In this document: positions 19,766 through 30,990 of the stretch, in pieces
Numbering within the stretch: position 1 is the first letter of the stretch
Layout of the letters: every line of letters starts with the position of its first letter
Translations under genes and position numbers: made by a program
DNA from: Aldrovandia affinis
Lineage: Eukaryota; Chordata; Actinopteri; Notacanthiformes; Halosauridae
NCBI GenBank assembly: GCA_029706075.1
Contig: JAINUG010000005.1
Span: 6,561,001-6,625,000 of the forward strand
Length of the DNA: 64,000 nucleotides
Direction: 5' to 3'
The notes under the pieces: generated by a model
Databases searched by the model: none
What the model was told of the DNA's origin: nothing
What the model saw: only the letters and a program-made list of their open reading frames with translations

Positions 19766-20800
19766 GAATGTGTCACGGTTCCACATATTCATGCTATGTT
19801 TTATGTTTCATTCATGTCACGTTTCATTTCATGTCATGTCTTGATTCTGTTTTCATGTTACGTTTCGGTTCATAGTTAAGTCATACACTTTTCCATGTTC
19901 TTTCCGCAGATCTTGCGTTCATGCTTTCTCTCTCTCTCTCGCTGTCGCTCACGTTTCCTTATTGTTTCTAACTCCTTGTCTGATTTACTAATTAACTAAT
20001 TTACTAATGATTAGATAGGTTTATTGTTTCTGCTAGCACGATTGGCAATTTAGTAACTCTAATTGCCAACGTGCTAGAGATTTCTAATTACTAACTCACT
20101 AACCATGTGTATTCATGTTTCCGTTCGTTTCTAGTTCATGTCAATTTACTAATCTACTAACGCTAGGTCAGGATAGGATAATTACTAACAACGACTAATT
20201 ATCTTGTTACCTTGTCATGCTCTCCTCAGCTGTTTTCTGTTTCGCTCTGTTCTCAAGCTAAGTGTCTGCACCTGTCTACACCTCCATATAAGCTCAGTGT
20301 TTTTGTCACGTCCTTGCGAAATTGTTGCCTATATCTCTATAGCACCTTTGAGCATTACCCAAGTCTGATTTCTTTGTTACGATCCAAGCCTGTTTTCTGA
20401 CCATTGTTACTGCCTGCCGTTTTGTTACCACTGCCTGTTTAGACCACGAGTTTTTGCCTGCTGTCTTTTGTGCCTTTGCCCCGCGGAGCAGACTTCGGTC
20501 TTGACTCTTGCACCGTCCCTGACTACGAGCCTGCCTAGCGTCCTCCTGTACCTCTGCCCCGCTGACAGCTACTCTGGTTTATTTTTGATTCTTTGCATGG
20601 TTTACCGAGTTCGAGACTGCCTTCTCCCTCGGTACTGTATTTTGGTTATTGGCTTGATTTTTCGGTTATCAGACTTTGCTTTTGTTTTGACTACGTCTCC
20701 TGAACAATCCTCTAATAAAGCCCTTGCGGGTCTTTATTTTATGTCATTTTGTCTGAGTCGTGCATTTCGGGTCCAACCCTCACGTACCCGTCTCAGAATG
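19766..20800 (+). mobile_element. Solo LTR B, 1025 bp, with 5-bp TSD
   Basis: 19771-20795 begins TGTCACGGTTCCAC and ends CCCGTCTCA. GAATG is duplicated at 19766-19770 and 20796-20800. A polyadenylation signal AATAAA lies near 20714. The interior shares the 'TACTAATCTACTAACG' type of segment with solo LTRs A and C, so it is a distant relative. The open frames within have no family motifs. Confidence 0.88.
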
Positions 20801-21326
20801 ACTGACATTCTTTAAGTTTTAAAACCTTGTTCAGATGTAAAACCTACCTCTAGCCTAATATTTTGCCTGAGGAAAAAAACCCACTCTTTGTTTCATCTGG
20901 CTATATATTGTTAGTAACATTAGACCGCTAGGTTACAGCTACCTAGCTACCTAGTAAGGTAGCTGTTGCTTTGTCCATTTGACTATCCATATAACCCTTG
21001 TTTCATGTTGTGTTGCTTTTGGCTACATCCGTATGCTTTGTTTACGCTTTTCTAATTGTGCATTCTGCCATTCTGCATTTTTTATTTAAGTCAGTTATTT
21101 ATTTATTTTATATATTTATTTATTTTTACCTTTTTTTGAATAATTAACATTTATCAAATGTTTTTATAAATGTTAATAGACCATTTTTTAACCTGTCTTG
21201 TTCAGTTAACCCCTTGTTTACGATTGCTGCAAATTAGCCTCAAACCCCTTAAGACCTTAATACAGCAAAAAAAAATTTTTTAACCCCAATAAGGGGTTAA
21301 TCTATTCATTTTAACATGTTAAACTA
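20801..21326. other. AT-rich spacer with a TTAA-flanked mini-palindrome
   Basis: TTAACCCCTTGTTTACG at 21206 and CAATAAGGGGTTAA ending at 21300 form an 87-bp unit bounded by TTAA, a possible piggyBac-type MITE. A second small hairpin (ATTAACATTTAT...ATAAATGTTAAT) lies near 21144-21179. There are no genes. Confidence 0.3.
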
Positions 21327-21600
21327 CAGGTAACTGCCAAAATAAAAGAAACACTTGAGTAAATGAGGGATACAAAGTATTTTGAAAGCAAGCGCTTCCA
21401 CACAGGTGTGATTCCTGAGTTAGTTAAGCAATTACCATCATGCTTAGGGTCATATACAAAAATGCACATTATTTTGTTATCACATATTATGCCTATACCT
21501 TATACTGTATATCTATGCTATCTTAGATTGTGGGGCACATTTTGCAGGAGCTTCAATGAGGAAGACTGCTCAACTTGCTGATGTTTAACAAGGAACAAGA
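21327..21600 (+). mobile_element. Tc1-like element 5' fragment
   Basis: After a TA at 21325 the sequence begins CAGGTAACTGCCAAAATAAA, a Tc1 terminus familiar from many teleosts. It runs to CAACTTGCTGATGTTTAACA at 21574, the inverse of the 12439 segment. No transposase remains. Confidence 0.7.
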
Positions 21601-21954
21601 AAATTGAATTTCTTTGTTCTTTGTTCATAAATGCTGGTGCTTCTTAAATGTTTGCTGGTGCTCCTAACTTCTTGAGGTTGGGAGCACCAGTGCTACCAAG
21701 TAAAGAAGTTCATTTTGAACGATGCGTCAAATAAATGCTAGATAGATAACGTTAACTGATGTAGCTTTAACTGTGGGTGTACTTCACTTTCAATTAATAA
21801 AAAAACGTATACAATCGACATTGCATCAATTAACCTGGCAATAAATATAATGTCTGTGCATGGTGCAATCATCTGCTTACCCATGTTAGCCTATTCATAG
21901 TCTCACGAGGCCAGACGAAATCACGACGTAACACTGATAAACTGGGTCCGAGCA

Positions 21955-22345
21955 CAGTCCTGAAACACAATAATACCAAATTAACAAGACAACAGAAGAC
22001 TCCTTCCTGCTCCCTCACGCCCGGTCTGGGGAGCACCCCACTACTCAAAACCCACCTCTAAAGACTCAATTACCACTGAAATCTATACATCGAACTAATT
22101 GTCATCACCACTGCTTACATGTTTAATACTGCTTTTGTATCCTTGTAATGTATCCTTGTTTAAAACGTTCTCAAACAAAATAAGAAAAACAATAACAATG
22201 ATGTCTATTGCTGTATTACTGCACAGATCTCAGAAACAATTATTGATCATACCATGTATTAATGCACATCTTGTAATTCGCTCTGGATAAGAGCGTCTGT
22301 TAAATACTTAAAATGTAAAAATGTAAAATGTAAAAATGAGCAGAT
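21955..22345 (+). repeat. L2-type LINE 3' end
   Basis: It reads GSTPLLKTHL at about 22031, the C-terminus of L2 ORF2. The 3' UTR words ATGTCTATTGCTGTATTACT and the tail TCGCTCTGGATAAGAGCGTC follow, then AAATGTAAAATG repeats. The same 3' segment is found at 42830-42975. Confidence 0.75.
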
Positions 22346-23640
22346 TACCCAGAATCAAAATCGTCTACAAACGTGAAATTCGGGAGCAACTGGCTGCGTC
22401 AATGAGCTGCTGCTGCTACGCATCTGGTGTGGACTCGGCTTAACCCTTTCCTGCCCGAGCGGAATATTCCATTTATTATCGTAACGTGACCAGTCTATGC
22501 ATTAATGATCAGTTTGCTTGTATCAACCATATATTTGAACATTGTACACCTGCAGAAAGTTGATAAATAGCTATTTCAAATGATATGACATACAATACCA
22601 CAATATTAATAAACATTTAATAAGTCAAGGAACCCCCCAAAAAAGTTTATCTTCTAAGAAAATCAATGTTTTTTCCCCAAAGAACTGCCAGTTTGACTAC
22701 TTTCCAATGATGATAGAAAAAAAATTCTGCAAGCATTTAAAATCTGAAATCAGAATATAAATCCTTTTTACGGTGTAAGAGTTAGACTTTTTAGTGACTG
22801 ATGGTGTTTTTCCAAAATTCTATACATGGAGTGTTCCGTGGTCAGACACTTTCTTATCTGAATAGTAGAATAAATGTATCTGCAGCATGGCATATTACAA
22901 ATAAAATTTTGTCTTACATATGATAATAAAATACATACACAAGCAATATAAGAGTACAAATTTGTAATTTAAAATTTTTATTGTAAAAAATACAAGGTTA
23001 GGAGGTTACATTGTCTCATTAAAACCCGAAAACAAAGTGCAGGTTACACTGCCATCTTTTACTAAGGTCATAAAAATTACAAGAAATATTGTAAAATAAA
23101 TACTGTTAAAAAAAATCAAATTGCATTATTTGAATTGAAATATAGGGTAACAATATGACCTACAATATCAATTTATTTATAAATTAAGTTATACAATTCA
23201 TGCCCCCATGATCCTCATCCTGAAGGCCCTCCTCAGCAATGAGCCAAAGTTCATCTGGCATCAAAGTCCTCCTCTTGCTCAAGGACTGCATTAGATGCTC
23301 TAACTGGGACCCCACAATCCATTTCTAAAACACAAACATGACAAACATGTTAGTTAAAACTTGCTTCAGCAATCCATATGGAATACCCTATAAGGTGAAG
23401 ATACATTGTATTACTCAAGGATATGCTATAACTTGCATTTGAGAAAGCATGTACAGTACATCATTTCATATCTGACAATACATAGCTAGCTGAAATAAAC
23501 ATCAAACAAAAAGATCGGAAATTTGTGTTTGGTAGATTATTTCTCTGTTGTAACAATGCTTCTTGGCAATACATTTTATACCGTTGGAAAGCCTGTTTAT
23601 TTCCCTTTTAAATGGTGCCCTATTTGTAAGGAACATGCAT
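22346..23640. other. No gene recognised
   Basis: AT-rich. TTAACCCTTTCCTGCCC at 22440 could be a piggyBac-type end but has no partner. Otherwise I see nothing beyond short chance frames. Confidence 0.35.
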
Positions 23641-24075
23641 TTGTGGAGTGAGCAGCACAGCTGAGTATGTGGGTTGCGCCCATGAAAAATGTGCCAAATC
23701 TTCTCTGCCAATGCCAAACAGCTTATTCTGCTGTTGCTATTTACTCTTGTTTTGAGCTTCCGGTACCCCCAGGTGCTGACAATCAGGTGCCTGATTGGCA
23801 CCTGATTGGCAGCACCTGTGAGCATGGGCCCTGCTACAGTGGTCAATTGGTGTCTGCTCCAAGAATCGGCATGCCACGTTTGTCTGATCTCGATAAGGCC
23901 CGTGCGATAGGGCAACTTCAAGCTGGTGTTCCGCAAAAGCAAGTTGCAGCATTATTTGGAGTGAGCCCTAGTACCATCTCCAAACTGAAGGCCAAGTTCC
24001 ATGAAACGGGGGATGTCAGAGACAGACCACGAAGTGGGCGTCCCAAGAAGACAACTCCCCAAGGTGTTTAGTATG
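23640..24075 (+). pseudogene. Tc1-like transposase N-terminus, truncated
   Basis: From ATG 23871 it reads MPRLSDLDKARAIGQLQAGV, PQKQVAALFGVSPSTISKLK, ETGDVRDRPRSGRPKKTTP and then a stop after PQGV. This is the first helix-turn-helix and the GRPKKTTP hinge of Tc1 transposases. The catalytic part is missing. Upstream, a 22-bp-arm hairpin with a 5-nt loop lies at 23770-23818. Confidence 0.85.
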
Positions 24076-24227
24076 GTCATGTATGACTATTGTAGTCACA
24101 AACTTGAACTAGCTAGCTGGCACAATGTGTTATTTAGCAACCAAAATTCACCAGCCTGAGTTTTCAAAAGACTTTCTGCTAGTCATAGTATCAGATGGAT
24201 TTTCCATCTCATACAATCTGAAGGTGG

Positions 24228-24390
24228 TTCTCTGTGGCTCAGTTGGTAGAGCACAGCGTTGGCAACACTTAGGTTGTGGGTTAAATTCCCACTGGGACCA
24301 CATATACTGAAAAATGTATGCATTCACTACTGTAAGTCGCTTTGGATAAAAGCGTCTGCTAAATGGCATATATTATTATTATTATATTAG
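24228..24390 (+). mobile_element. tRNA-headed SINE with L2-type tail
   Basis: The head has TGGCTCAGTTGGTAGAGCAC (A box) and GGGTTAAATTCCCAC (B box), in the form of a complete tRNA-like fold. The tail is GTAAGTCGCTTTGGATAAAA, GCGTCTGCTAAATGGC, then ATT repeats. The tail matches the inverted one at 3080-3150. It is a retroposon, not a tRNA gene, because the tail is directly attached. Confidence 0.8.
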
Positions 24391-24715
24391 AAGGCTTACC
24401 ATTTCTAGAAAACGTACAATATATAAACAGACGCTTAAATGTAGCTAGCTAGTAGGATGCAGTGGCAGACGGGTTGTAATATTAAGCCAAAACTTTTGAA
24501 AAGAGCAATCGAAGTTGTTCCCTGTAGCTGCCTCAGCTAGAAAGTTAGCCTATCTATCTAACCAGCTAACCTAAATAGCTGGCTGTTTAGTTTGTTTTAC
24601 TTCTGATTCCAATTACAAATATTGATAAAAGTGCAGATCAGTTATCAAAAACTATATTAAAAAACGTCAAAAAGAAAACATACAATATATAAACAGACAC
24701 ATACATGTAGCTAGC
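24391..24715. other. Spacer, no feature
   Basis: CTAGCTAGC-rich, AT-rich DNA with a repeated segment (ACAATATATAAACAGACGCT at 24417 and a similar one at 24682). No coding signal. Confidence 0.3.
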
Positions 24716-26124
24716 TGGAGGGCAGCCCTTCCCAGGAGCAGGCCGGGTTCCGACGCGGGAGATCGACCGTAGACCAAGTCACTCTGTTGACTCAAGACAT
24801 CGAGGACAGCTTTTCGGCCAAAAAGAAAGCTGGAGCCATTTTCGTCGATCTGACGGCTGCCTACGACACCGTATGGCATCGCGGCCTCACCTGCAAGCTG
24901 CTCCGCCAGCTGCCGGACAGGCACATGGTCAGAATGATCATGGAGCTTGTCCGAAATCGCAGCTTCACCCTCACCACTGGTAGCGGACAGCGAAGTAGGC
25001 TACGACACCTCAAGAACGGCCTCCCCCAGGGATTGGTCCTGGCTCCCCTCCTCTATAACATCTATACCTATAACTTGCCTGACACGGTCTCGCGGAAGTA
25101 TGCCTATGCGGATGACCTCGTGTTGGTGTACTCTGCTGGAGACTGGTAGTCAATGGAGGGGACACTAGGCCAGGATATGAAGACACTAGTGGCATACCTT
25201 CAGAAATGGAGATTGAAGCTCAGCGAGGCAAAGACGGTGTCGGCAGCCTTCCATCTCAACAACAAGGAGGCCAAACGTGAGCTCCGAGTATATATCGGTG
25301 GAATACCCCTGCCATGTTGCACTGAGCCAACGTACCTCGGCGTGACACTGGACAGGTCGCTCATGTTTCACCGACACCTCGCGTCACTGCGCAAGAAGCT
25401 AACATCTCGCGTGGCATTGATGAGGTGATTAGTCGGGTCAGGCTGGGGCGCCGGGGCAAGAACATTGCGTACGGCAGCCCTGGCCCTTGTTTACTCGACT
25501 AGTGAGTACTGCGTGCCAGTATGGTGTCGCAGTGCCCACACCCACCTCGTTGATACGCCTATCAATGAAGCATTGCGCATTGTGACAGGATGCCTGTGTC
25601 CCACTCCTGTGGACAACCTCTCCATCCTTACAGGCATCCAGCCCGCTGGGCTTCGCCGCACGGGAGCCACAGCACGTCTCGCATGCCGGGCCATGGAGCC
25701 AAACCATCTGCTTCATGAAAGGCTCACTCTAACAGCTGAGCCTCCCCGGCGCCTCAAGTCGAGACACCCATTTGTGCCTGCCACACGGGAACTCCTGCAG
25801 CAATGCAGCGACCTTAACATCAGTGCAGCACGGTGGGTGGATTACACCTGGAGCACGGAGTGGGAGAAGAACACCTCTAGACTCCGTGACTTCATCCCAG
25901 ACGTCGGTTTTCCCCCTATCGGGGTGGACCTGCCCCAACTGGCGTGGGTGAGGCTTAACCGCCTCCGGACCGGCGTCGGGCGTTTCTGCTCATCGATGCA
26001 CAGATGGGGCTTGGCCTCCTGCGCAGCCTGTGAGTGTAGTGCAGAGGAACAAACTGCAGACCATGTCATCCTGGATTGCCCGATTTATCGGGCACCCAGT
26101 GCGGAGGTTTTCTTTTCGAGAAAG
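24716..26124 (+). pseudogene. Non-LTR (Jockey/I-like) reverse transcriptase, 5'-truncated, two stops
   Basis: One continuous frame spans about 470 codons. Landmarks in order: QAGFRRGRSTVDQV, IFVDLTAAYDTVWHRGL (RT block with catalytic Asp), LPQGLVLAPLLYNIY, KYAYADDLVLVYSA (YADD active site), TYLGVTLDRSL and SGWGAGARTLRTAAL. The C-terminal cysteine/histidine motif is CAACECSAEEQTADHVILDC. It has only two in-frame stops, TAG at 25147 (Q expected) and TGA at 25426 (R expected). It is cut on the left before the RT finger region and on the right just after the Cys/His motif. The codon content is much more GC-rich than its surroundings. Reactivation is unlikely because the endonuclease and 5' parts are gone. 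Confidence 0.85.
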
Positions 26125-26970
26125 TAGCTATTTCCTGCCCTCTAGTCATAACCAAATCATATATAATGAAAATACACACTCAAATCAAACGAGTGTTTTC
26201 AATTTTAAAAAACGGTGAACGTATTAAAGAGATATTGACATTACAACCATCGAAACTTATTCCGATATTAGAACGGTTGGACTGGAAAGAGTTAAAGCTT
26301 CCTGCAGCATAATTTGCAGGGTTTCATTTATTGCATGTCTATATTAGACATATGGGCCCATTCAAATTACATTAGATCGTATCTTGTACGGTCTCAGACA
26401 TCTCAAATTGTCAATCTCAAGTTGACAGAACTTGTGTCAGGGAAATTTGAGGGACAATTCAAGGAGACGCGCGCTATTGATACCATAAATTCTAATCGCT
26501 GACAACTGCCACCACAATTTATCTAATTAAAACTATTAGGGTACTACCACCCTAGTCTTGACTTGGTGATTGCCTTTAGAAAAACTTACTGATCCGGGAG
26601 GTTTTCACTCTCTCACTCACACAGGGAAGTTCCGGGAGACTTGGGATGCGGTCTCCGTGTCACGACCCGTTCGTGTGAAAAATTGCTCACATTTTCCCCC
26701 CTAAAAATGCAAGCGTCCCGCAGCACACATATCAGAGTGCATAATATATTCATATTTACGTCACATAATCCTTAAAGGTGGTTTCCCTTGATTGTTTTGT
26801 GATCCTCTCTATCCAAAAGTTACATTTGCAGGACCTTAATACTTCTTGTAACGTTGCATGTGTCGCCTATAGGAGAAACCAGGCCCAAGAGTCTTGTCTT
26901 GTCATGGGTTTTATACTTTAATGGTCTTTTATGCATTTTGCCTTGTTTAATACACTGTTTCAACCATTAC
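26125..26970. other. Unassigned region
   Basis: An open frame of 60-80 codons around 26076-26312 (RVFSILKNGERIKEILTLQP) has no family I recognise. 26530-26720 contains direct and inverted short words (GGTACTACCACCCTAG, TTCCGGGAG) but no clear element ends. Confidence 0.3.
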
Positions 26971-26974
26971 TACT

Positions 26975-27060
26975 AGGCATTACTACTATGTAAAGCACTT
27001 TGAGATTCTCCTTGTAAAATGAAAAGTGCTATAGGCTATAAATAAAATGTATTACTATAT
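26975..27060 (+). repeat. LINE/SINE tail (aaagcactttgag type)
   Basis: TAAAGCACTTTGAGATTCTC, AAAAGTGCTATAGGC, then AAATAAAATGTATTACTAT. This is the stem-loop-like 3' tail of a fish retroposon family. No body was found. Confidence 0.45.
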
Positions 27061-27212
27061 AGGCCTAGTTTTTTGATGCTGCAACGGGGTTGTGCAATAT
27101 GTTGCTCCAGCTTTAACTGATGGCACTACGCATGTATGTATTGTAGCAAGCATGCGCGGTGTGATGTATCAAGAAGACACACAGAGTCCAGCAGCAGTTC
27201 AAAGATGGCTAC

Positions 27213-27533
27213 GTGAATAGACATTTTATTAAAAGGGCGATAATTATCCGTGTTCCATACACCGCACAACCCTGGGGCCTTGTTGTGTCCTCTGTCTCCC
27301 AGAACAAGCTCCTGCCGAGATCCTCCCTGACGACTGAAAGGGTCCTGTACGGCCCCCGTGAGGGATGTAGGACCCCGGAGCTGCAGCGCCAGTGGAGGAT
27401 CATTAACACCGTTAAGCAGGTCCTGTGGGAGGCAAGGAACATCAGGATCTTCCAAGAACAAACAGTGGACCTGTTCACTCTTCGGAGGAGGCTTCAAAAC
27501 CTCCTCCAGGACGGCGTTTTGTGGACTTTTTGA
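27213..27533 (+). pseudogene. Possible LINE (L1/Tx1-like) ORF2 C-terminal fragment
   Basis: The end of the frame reads ELQRQWRIINTVKQVLWEAR, NIRIFQEQTVDLFTLRRRLQ, NLLQDGVLWTF and stop. The 'VNxVKxxLWxxRN' phrase is found near the C-terminus of L1/Tx1-type ORF2 proteins. There is no RT motif in range, so this is a weak call. 27534-27799 holds simple-repeat patches only. Confidence 0.35.
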
Positions 27534-27799
27534 AGGACGAGAGAGGGGCAAGGAGGAAATGGGGGGGAGCCACTGGAAATAACTCATTATATAGCTCACC
27601 CCCCCCAGAGGAGGTGATACATATAGGATTATATGTATTTCCAGTCCTGTCTGTTGTATAGTCTAGTCTGTTAAGTTGTTTCCCTGTCCTTGAAAAATGC
27701 ACTATCCTATTGTTACCAAATATTTTTTCCCCCCCACTCTAGTTGGTGTGCCAACTTTGTAATGTAAAGATTTTAAATATTGTAAGAATTTTTAAAAAC

Positions 27800-28250
27800 C
27801 AATAAAAGAACATTCACACCTTTTGTTCTGGAGGGGCAGTAAATCCACACCCGGTTGCTGGGTGCATAAACCTGTTCCCGGCACCGGGTGTCGTAGGCCC
27901 ACTTCTACCTCACTCCTGAACGGGCTTGGGCCTGGCAAGTAAACTTGTGTGCCACCTGCAGGCGCTCCTGCAGTCGGCGGAGGTAGTCCATTTCGGGCCC
28001 ACCCTCCACCTCAGGCTCGGGGGGGGGGTCCGAACACCAACTCCACAGGCGTTCTCAGCTCACGCCCAAACAGGAGGCTGGCAGGCATGCACTGACTCAA
28101 CTCCTGCACGGTAGTGCGGTACGCCCACAGGGCCAGGGGCAGATGTCGGTCCCAGTCTCGCTGGTGCTGGCTGGTGAGAATGGCAAGTTGTGTGGCCAGT
28201 GTCCGGTTAAAGCGTTCAACCAGGCCATCGCTCTGGAGGTGAAGGGGCGT
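27800..28250 (-). pseudogene. Gypsy 1 integrase C-terminal part
   Basis: Minus strand: TPLHLQSDGLVERFNRTL, DRHLPLALWAYRTTVQEL, MPASLLFGRELRTPVEL, then after frame breaks the KxxYD-like and VWIYCP motif of the C-terminal domain. It is the continuation of 29222-29400, separated by solo LTR C. Confidence 0.8.
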
Positions 28251-29226
28251 GGTCCTGTTATATTCTGAGTATCTGTTCTGTTGTTTTTGTACTTTGTTTA
28301 TCTTTCTTCGAGTCATGTTTTGTTCACGTCTGTTATCCCCGTCTGTTATTGTTCCTGGTCCACTCCTTGTCTTGTCATTCACTTCGGGAGTTTACATTTC
28401 GGGATTTCAATCTTCGCTTATTTTCTCGTTTCTTCCTTCCTACTTTCTTGATCGCACCTTGTATATATTAGTTAGGTGTGTACAGTACTAACTAACTAAT
28501 CTACTAACGTTAGGGATTTAGATTAGGTTACTAACACTACTAATCACTAATTATCTCACGCTTCTGACTATCGCTGTCTTTCTCGCTCATTATCCTATCT
28601 CTGTTAGCTTTTCACTTTCCCTTTCATTCGCACGCAGATTCTCTCTATGCATTCCTCCCCTTCTAACTATGCACGTGTCTGCCTGTTCTTCCAGGTCGTT
28701 TATTGTCTATGTGTCTGTCATTCCCAGTCCGTGTCTTTCGTTTCCCCTCGTTATTCTATTAGCGAATTCCCTCGTTATTAGATTAACGATTCCCATTGTT
28801 TTCACCTGTGTTCCTTCCCTCTCTCCTCCCAGTCACACCTGAGTCCTATTGTGTTTTCCTTCCCTGCCTGTATATTAGTTCAGTGTTCATGTTCGTTCCT
28901 TGTATATCTGTTTCGGTGTTCCTGTTCTTTCCCTGGTCAGTACTGATTCTTATTCCCTGAGCCTACTTTTCCGAAGCCAGTGTATACAGATTTTTCCGAG
29001 ACTACCCTTCTGATTACGACCCCGAGTTTGCCTAGCGATTTTGTTGTTTGCCTTTCTGCCTTCCTGTTCAACGACCTTTTGCCTGCCTGTTATCGACTTC
29101 TCTTTGCCTCGCGTGTTGTACCTCCGATTCTCTGACTCCTGGTTGTGATCCCTGCCTTCCAATAAACTACTCTTCTGCCTAATCCCTGATCTGCGTCTGG
29201 GTCCTTACCACGGTCATCACAGGTCC
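28251..29226 (+). mobile_element. Solo LTR C, 966 bp, with 5-bp TSD, inside gypsy 1
   Basis: 28256-29221 begins TGTTATATTCTGAGTATC and ends CGGTCATCACA. GGTCC is duplicated at 28251-28255 and 29222-29226. Same family as solo LTR A (5120-6065), with shared ends and interior. Removing it with one GGTCC restores the integrase reading ...GVSKTRT/TPLHLQSDGLVE. Confidence 0.93.
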
Positions 29227-29870
29227 TGGTCTTACTTACCCCCAGGCGCTTGCACACCTTACCAAACACCCGGGACTCAAAGTTCTGCCCCTGGTCACTG
29301 TGCAGCTCGGCAGGGGGCTCCGAACCTGCAGAACATCTCCTCGACCAGTCTCCCCGCCGTTGTACTGGCGCTTTGATCCAGCACCGCATACGCCTTGGTG
29401 AAGTAGTCCATGGTCACAAGGACGTAACGGTTGCCGGAGTCAGTGATGGGGAATGGGCCGAGGATGTCAACGCCAATGCACTCCATCGGAGCAGCAAGTA
29501 CTGCTGCAGGGGGGCATGCAAACGCCAAATGGGCCCCTTCTGGGCTGTGCAGGAGTCGCAGCGGTAGACATACAGGTCCACGTCGCGCTGGCAGCCCGGC
29601 CAATAAAACCGCCCCCTGAGGCGGCGAAGTGTCAAAGTGCCCCATCCCTGTGGCTTCGTGCACCAACTGCAGGACCTGCGTTCGGAGGGCGCGGGGCACT
29701 AACAACTGCATCAGGTCGGCCCATCGGCCAGGGGCCCACCACCGCCGATACAGTACACCGTCCCGCGTCTGGAGGCCACCCCACTGGAAGTGGTACGCCT
29801 TTGTCTCGGTGTCGAGGGCGACCACGTCCGCCCACTCTGGCCGTCTTCCGGCTGCCAGCTAACCCCGTAT
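29222..29870 (-). pseudogene. Gypsy 1 integrase core and H2C2 finger
   Basis: Minus strand in two or three frames: LRTQVLQLVHEATGMGHF with RCDSCTAQKGP (H2C2 zinc finger), FYWPGCQRDVDLY, GVDILGPFPITDSG and YVLVTMDYFTKAYAV (first catalytic Asp region), ELHSDQGQNFES (second Asp) and VCKRLGVSKTRT. Frame changes around 29400 and 29550 break it. Confidence 0.85.
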
Positions 29871-29989
29871 TTTTTTATTCACATGATGTCTATTATAACT
29901 GGTACTCACTTGAGCCGCATCCCGCTAAAAAAAAAAAAATTATCTCCTCCTGGACCTGGGCCGGGGTGAGGGGGAGCTAACCGGCTTCC

Positions 29990-30990
29990 CCGTCAACTGC
30001 TCACAGGGTGGCCACCATCAGGGCCAACTGGGCCCATGCCTCCTGCCGGAGACAGTGTTCGCAGCCTGCCGCTGCACATGGCCACCGTTGTCATGCTGTC
30101 GCCCTGGGCGGTGCTGCAGCTCAAAGTTATATTCTTGCAATGTCTCCAGCCAACGTGCAATCTGGCCCCTGGCACTCTTGAAGTGCAGCAGCCATGTGAG
30201 AGAAGTGTGGTCGGTCCGGATAAGGAACCGGACGCCGTGCAGGAAGGGCCGGAAATGCCGCAGAGCCGAGACTACGGCGAGGAGCTCCCGGCGTGTGACG
30301 CAATAGTTCCGCTCTGCTTTGTTCAAAGCACGGCTGTAATACGCAATCACCTGCTCTCTGCTGTCACTTTGCTGTGACATGACTGCACCGACGCCTACAT
30401 TGCTGGCGTCTGTGTCGAAGATGAACGGTCGGTTCATGTCAGGGTACGCCTGCACAGGAGCTGTGATGAGGGCGGTTTGGAGAATGTTAAAAGCCTGGGA
30501 GCAGGGGTCGTCCCAGACGTACGGCTGGCCGCGGTCGGTCAAGCGGTGAAGCGGAGTGGCAATGGTGGCAAAGTCCTGCACATACCTGCGGTAGTATGAT
30601 GCAAAGCCCAGGAAGCTTCGCAGGTTGCTGACGTTGGTGGGAGGTGGCCAGTCGCGAACAGCAGTGGTCTTAGCCGGGTCGGTAGCTATGCCGTCGGCAC
30701 TCACTACGTGCCCCAGGAACGCGGTTTCCCTTCGGAACAACGGGCATTTCTTCGGGTTCAGGTACAGCCCGGCTTTGCGGATGGCAGTGAAGACTTCCCA
30801 CAGGTTGCAGAGGCCCCTTCGAAATCGCTGGCGTGGACGAGGAGGTCGTCAAGGTAGACGATGCAGTGCTGTCGGGGAACGTGAGCCAGCACCTGCTCCA
30901 TCAGCCGCTCGAAGGTGGCCGGTGCGTTGCGCTGGGAAGTCCCGTGAAATGTGCCCCGGTTCATTGCAGCGGTAGCACCGGTCAGTGGCC
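29990..30990 (-). pseudogene. Gypsy 1 reverse transcriptase end and RNase H
   Basis: Minus strand: NAPATFERLMEQVLAHVPRQ and HCIVYLDDLLVHA (YLDD active-site box) at 30850-30960, then FLGHVVSADGIATDPAK, FLGFASYYRRYVQDFA, FIFDTDASNVGVGAVMSQ, YYSRALNKAERNYCVTRREL and FLIRTDHTSLTWLLHFK. These are the connection domain and RNase H. The palm before the YLDD box is deleted. A 240-codon frame (30018-30740) is still open. Confidence 0.88.

Noticed and set aside
20468-20815. 115-codon plus-strand frame
   Set aside because: It lies inside solo LTR B and crosses its end; no domain.
24228-24310. Candidate tRNA gene
   Set aside because: The tRNA-like fold is directly followed by an L2-type tail and ATT repeats, so it is a SINE head.
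29453-29980. 175-codon open frame on the plus strand
   Set aside because: It is exactly antisense to the gypsy integrase and H2C2 region; the protein is Pro/Arg/Gly-rich without motifs.
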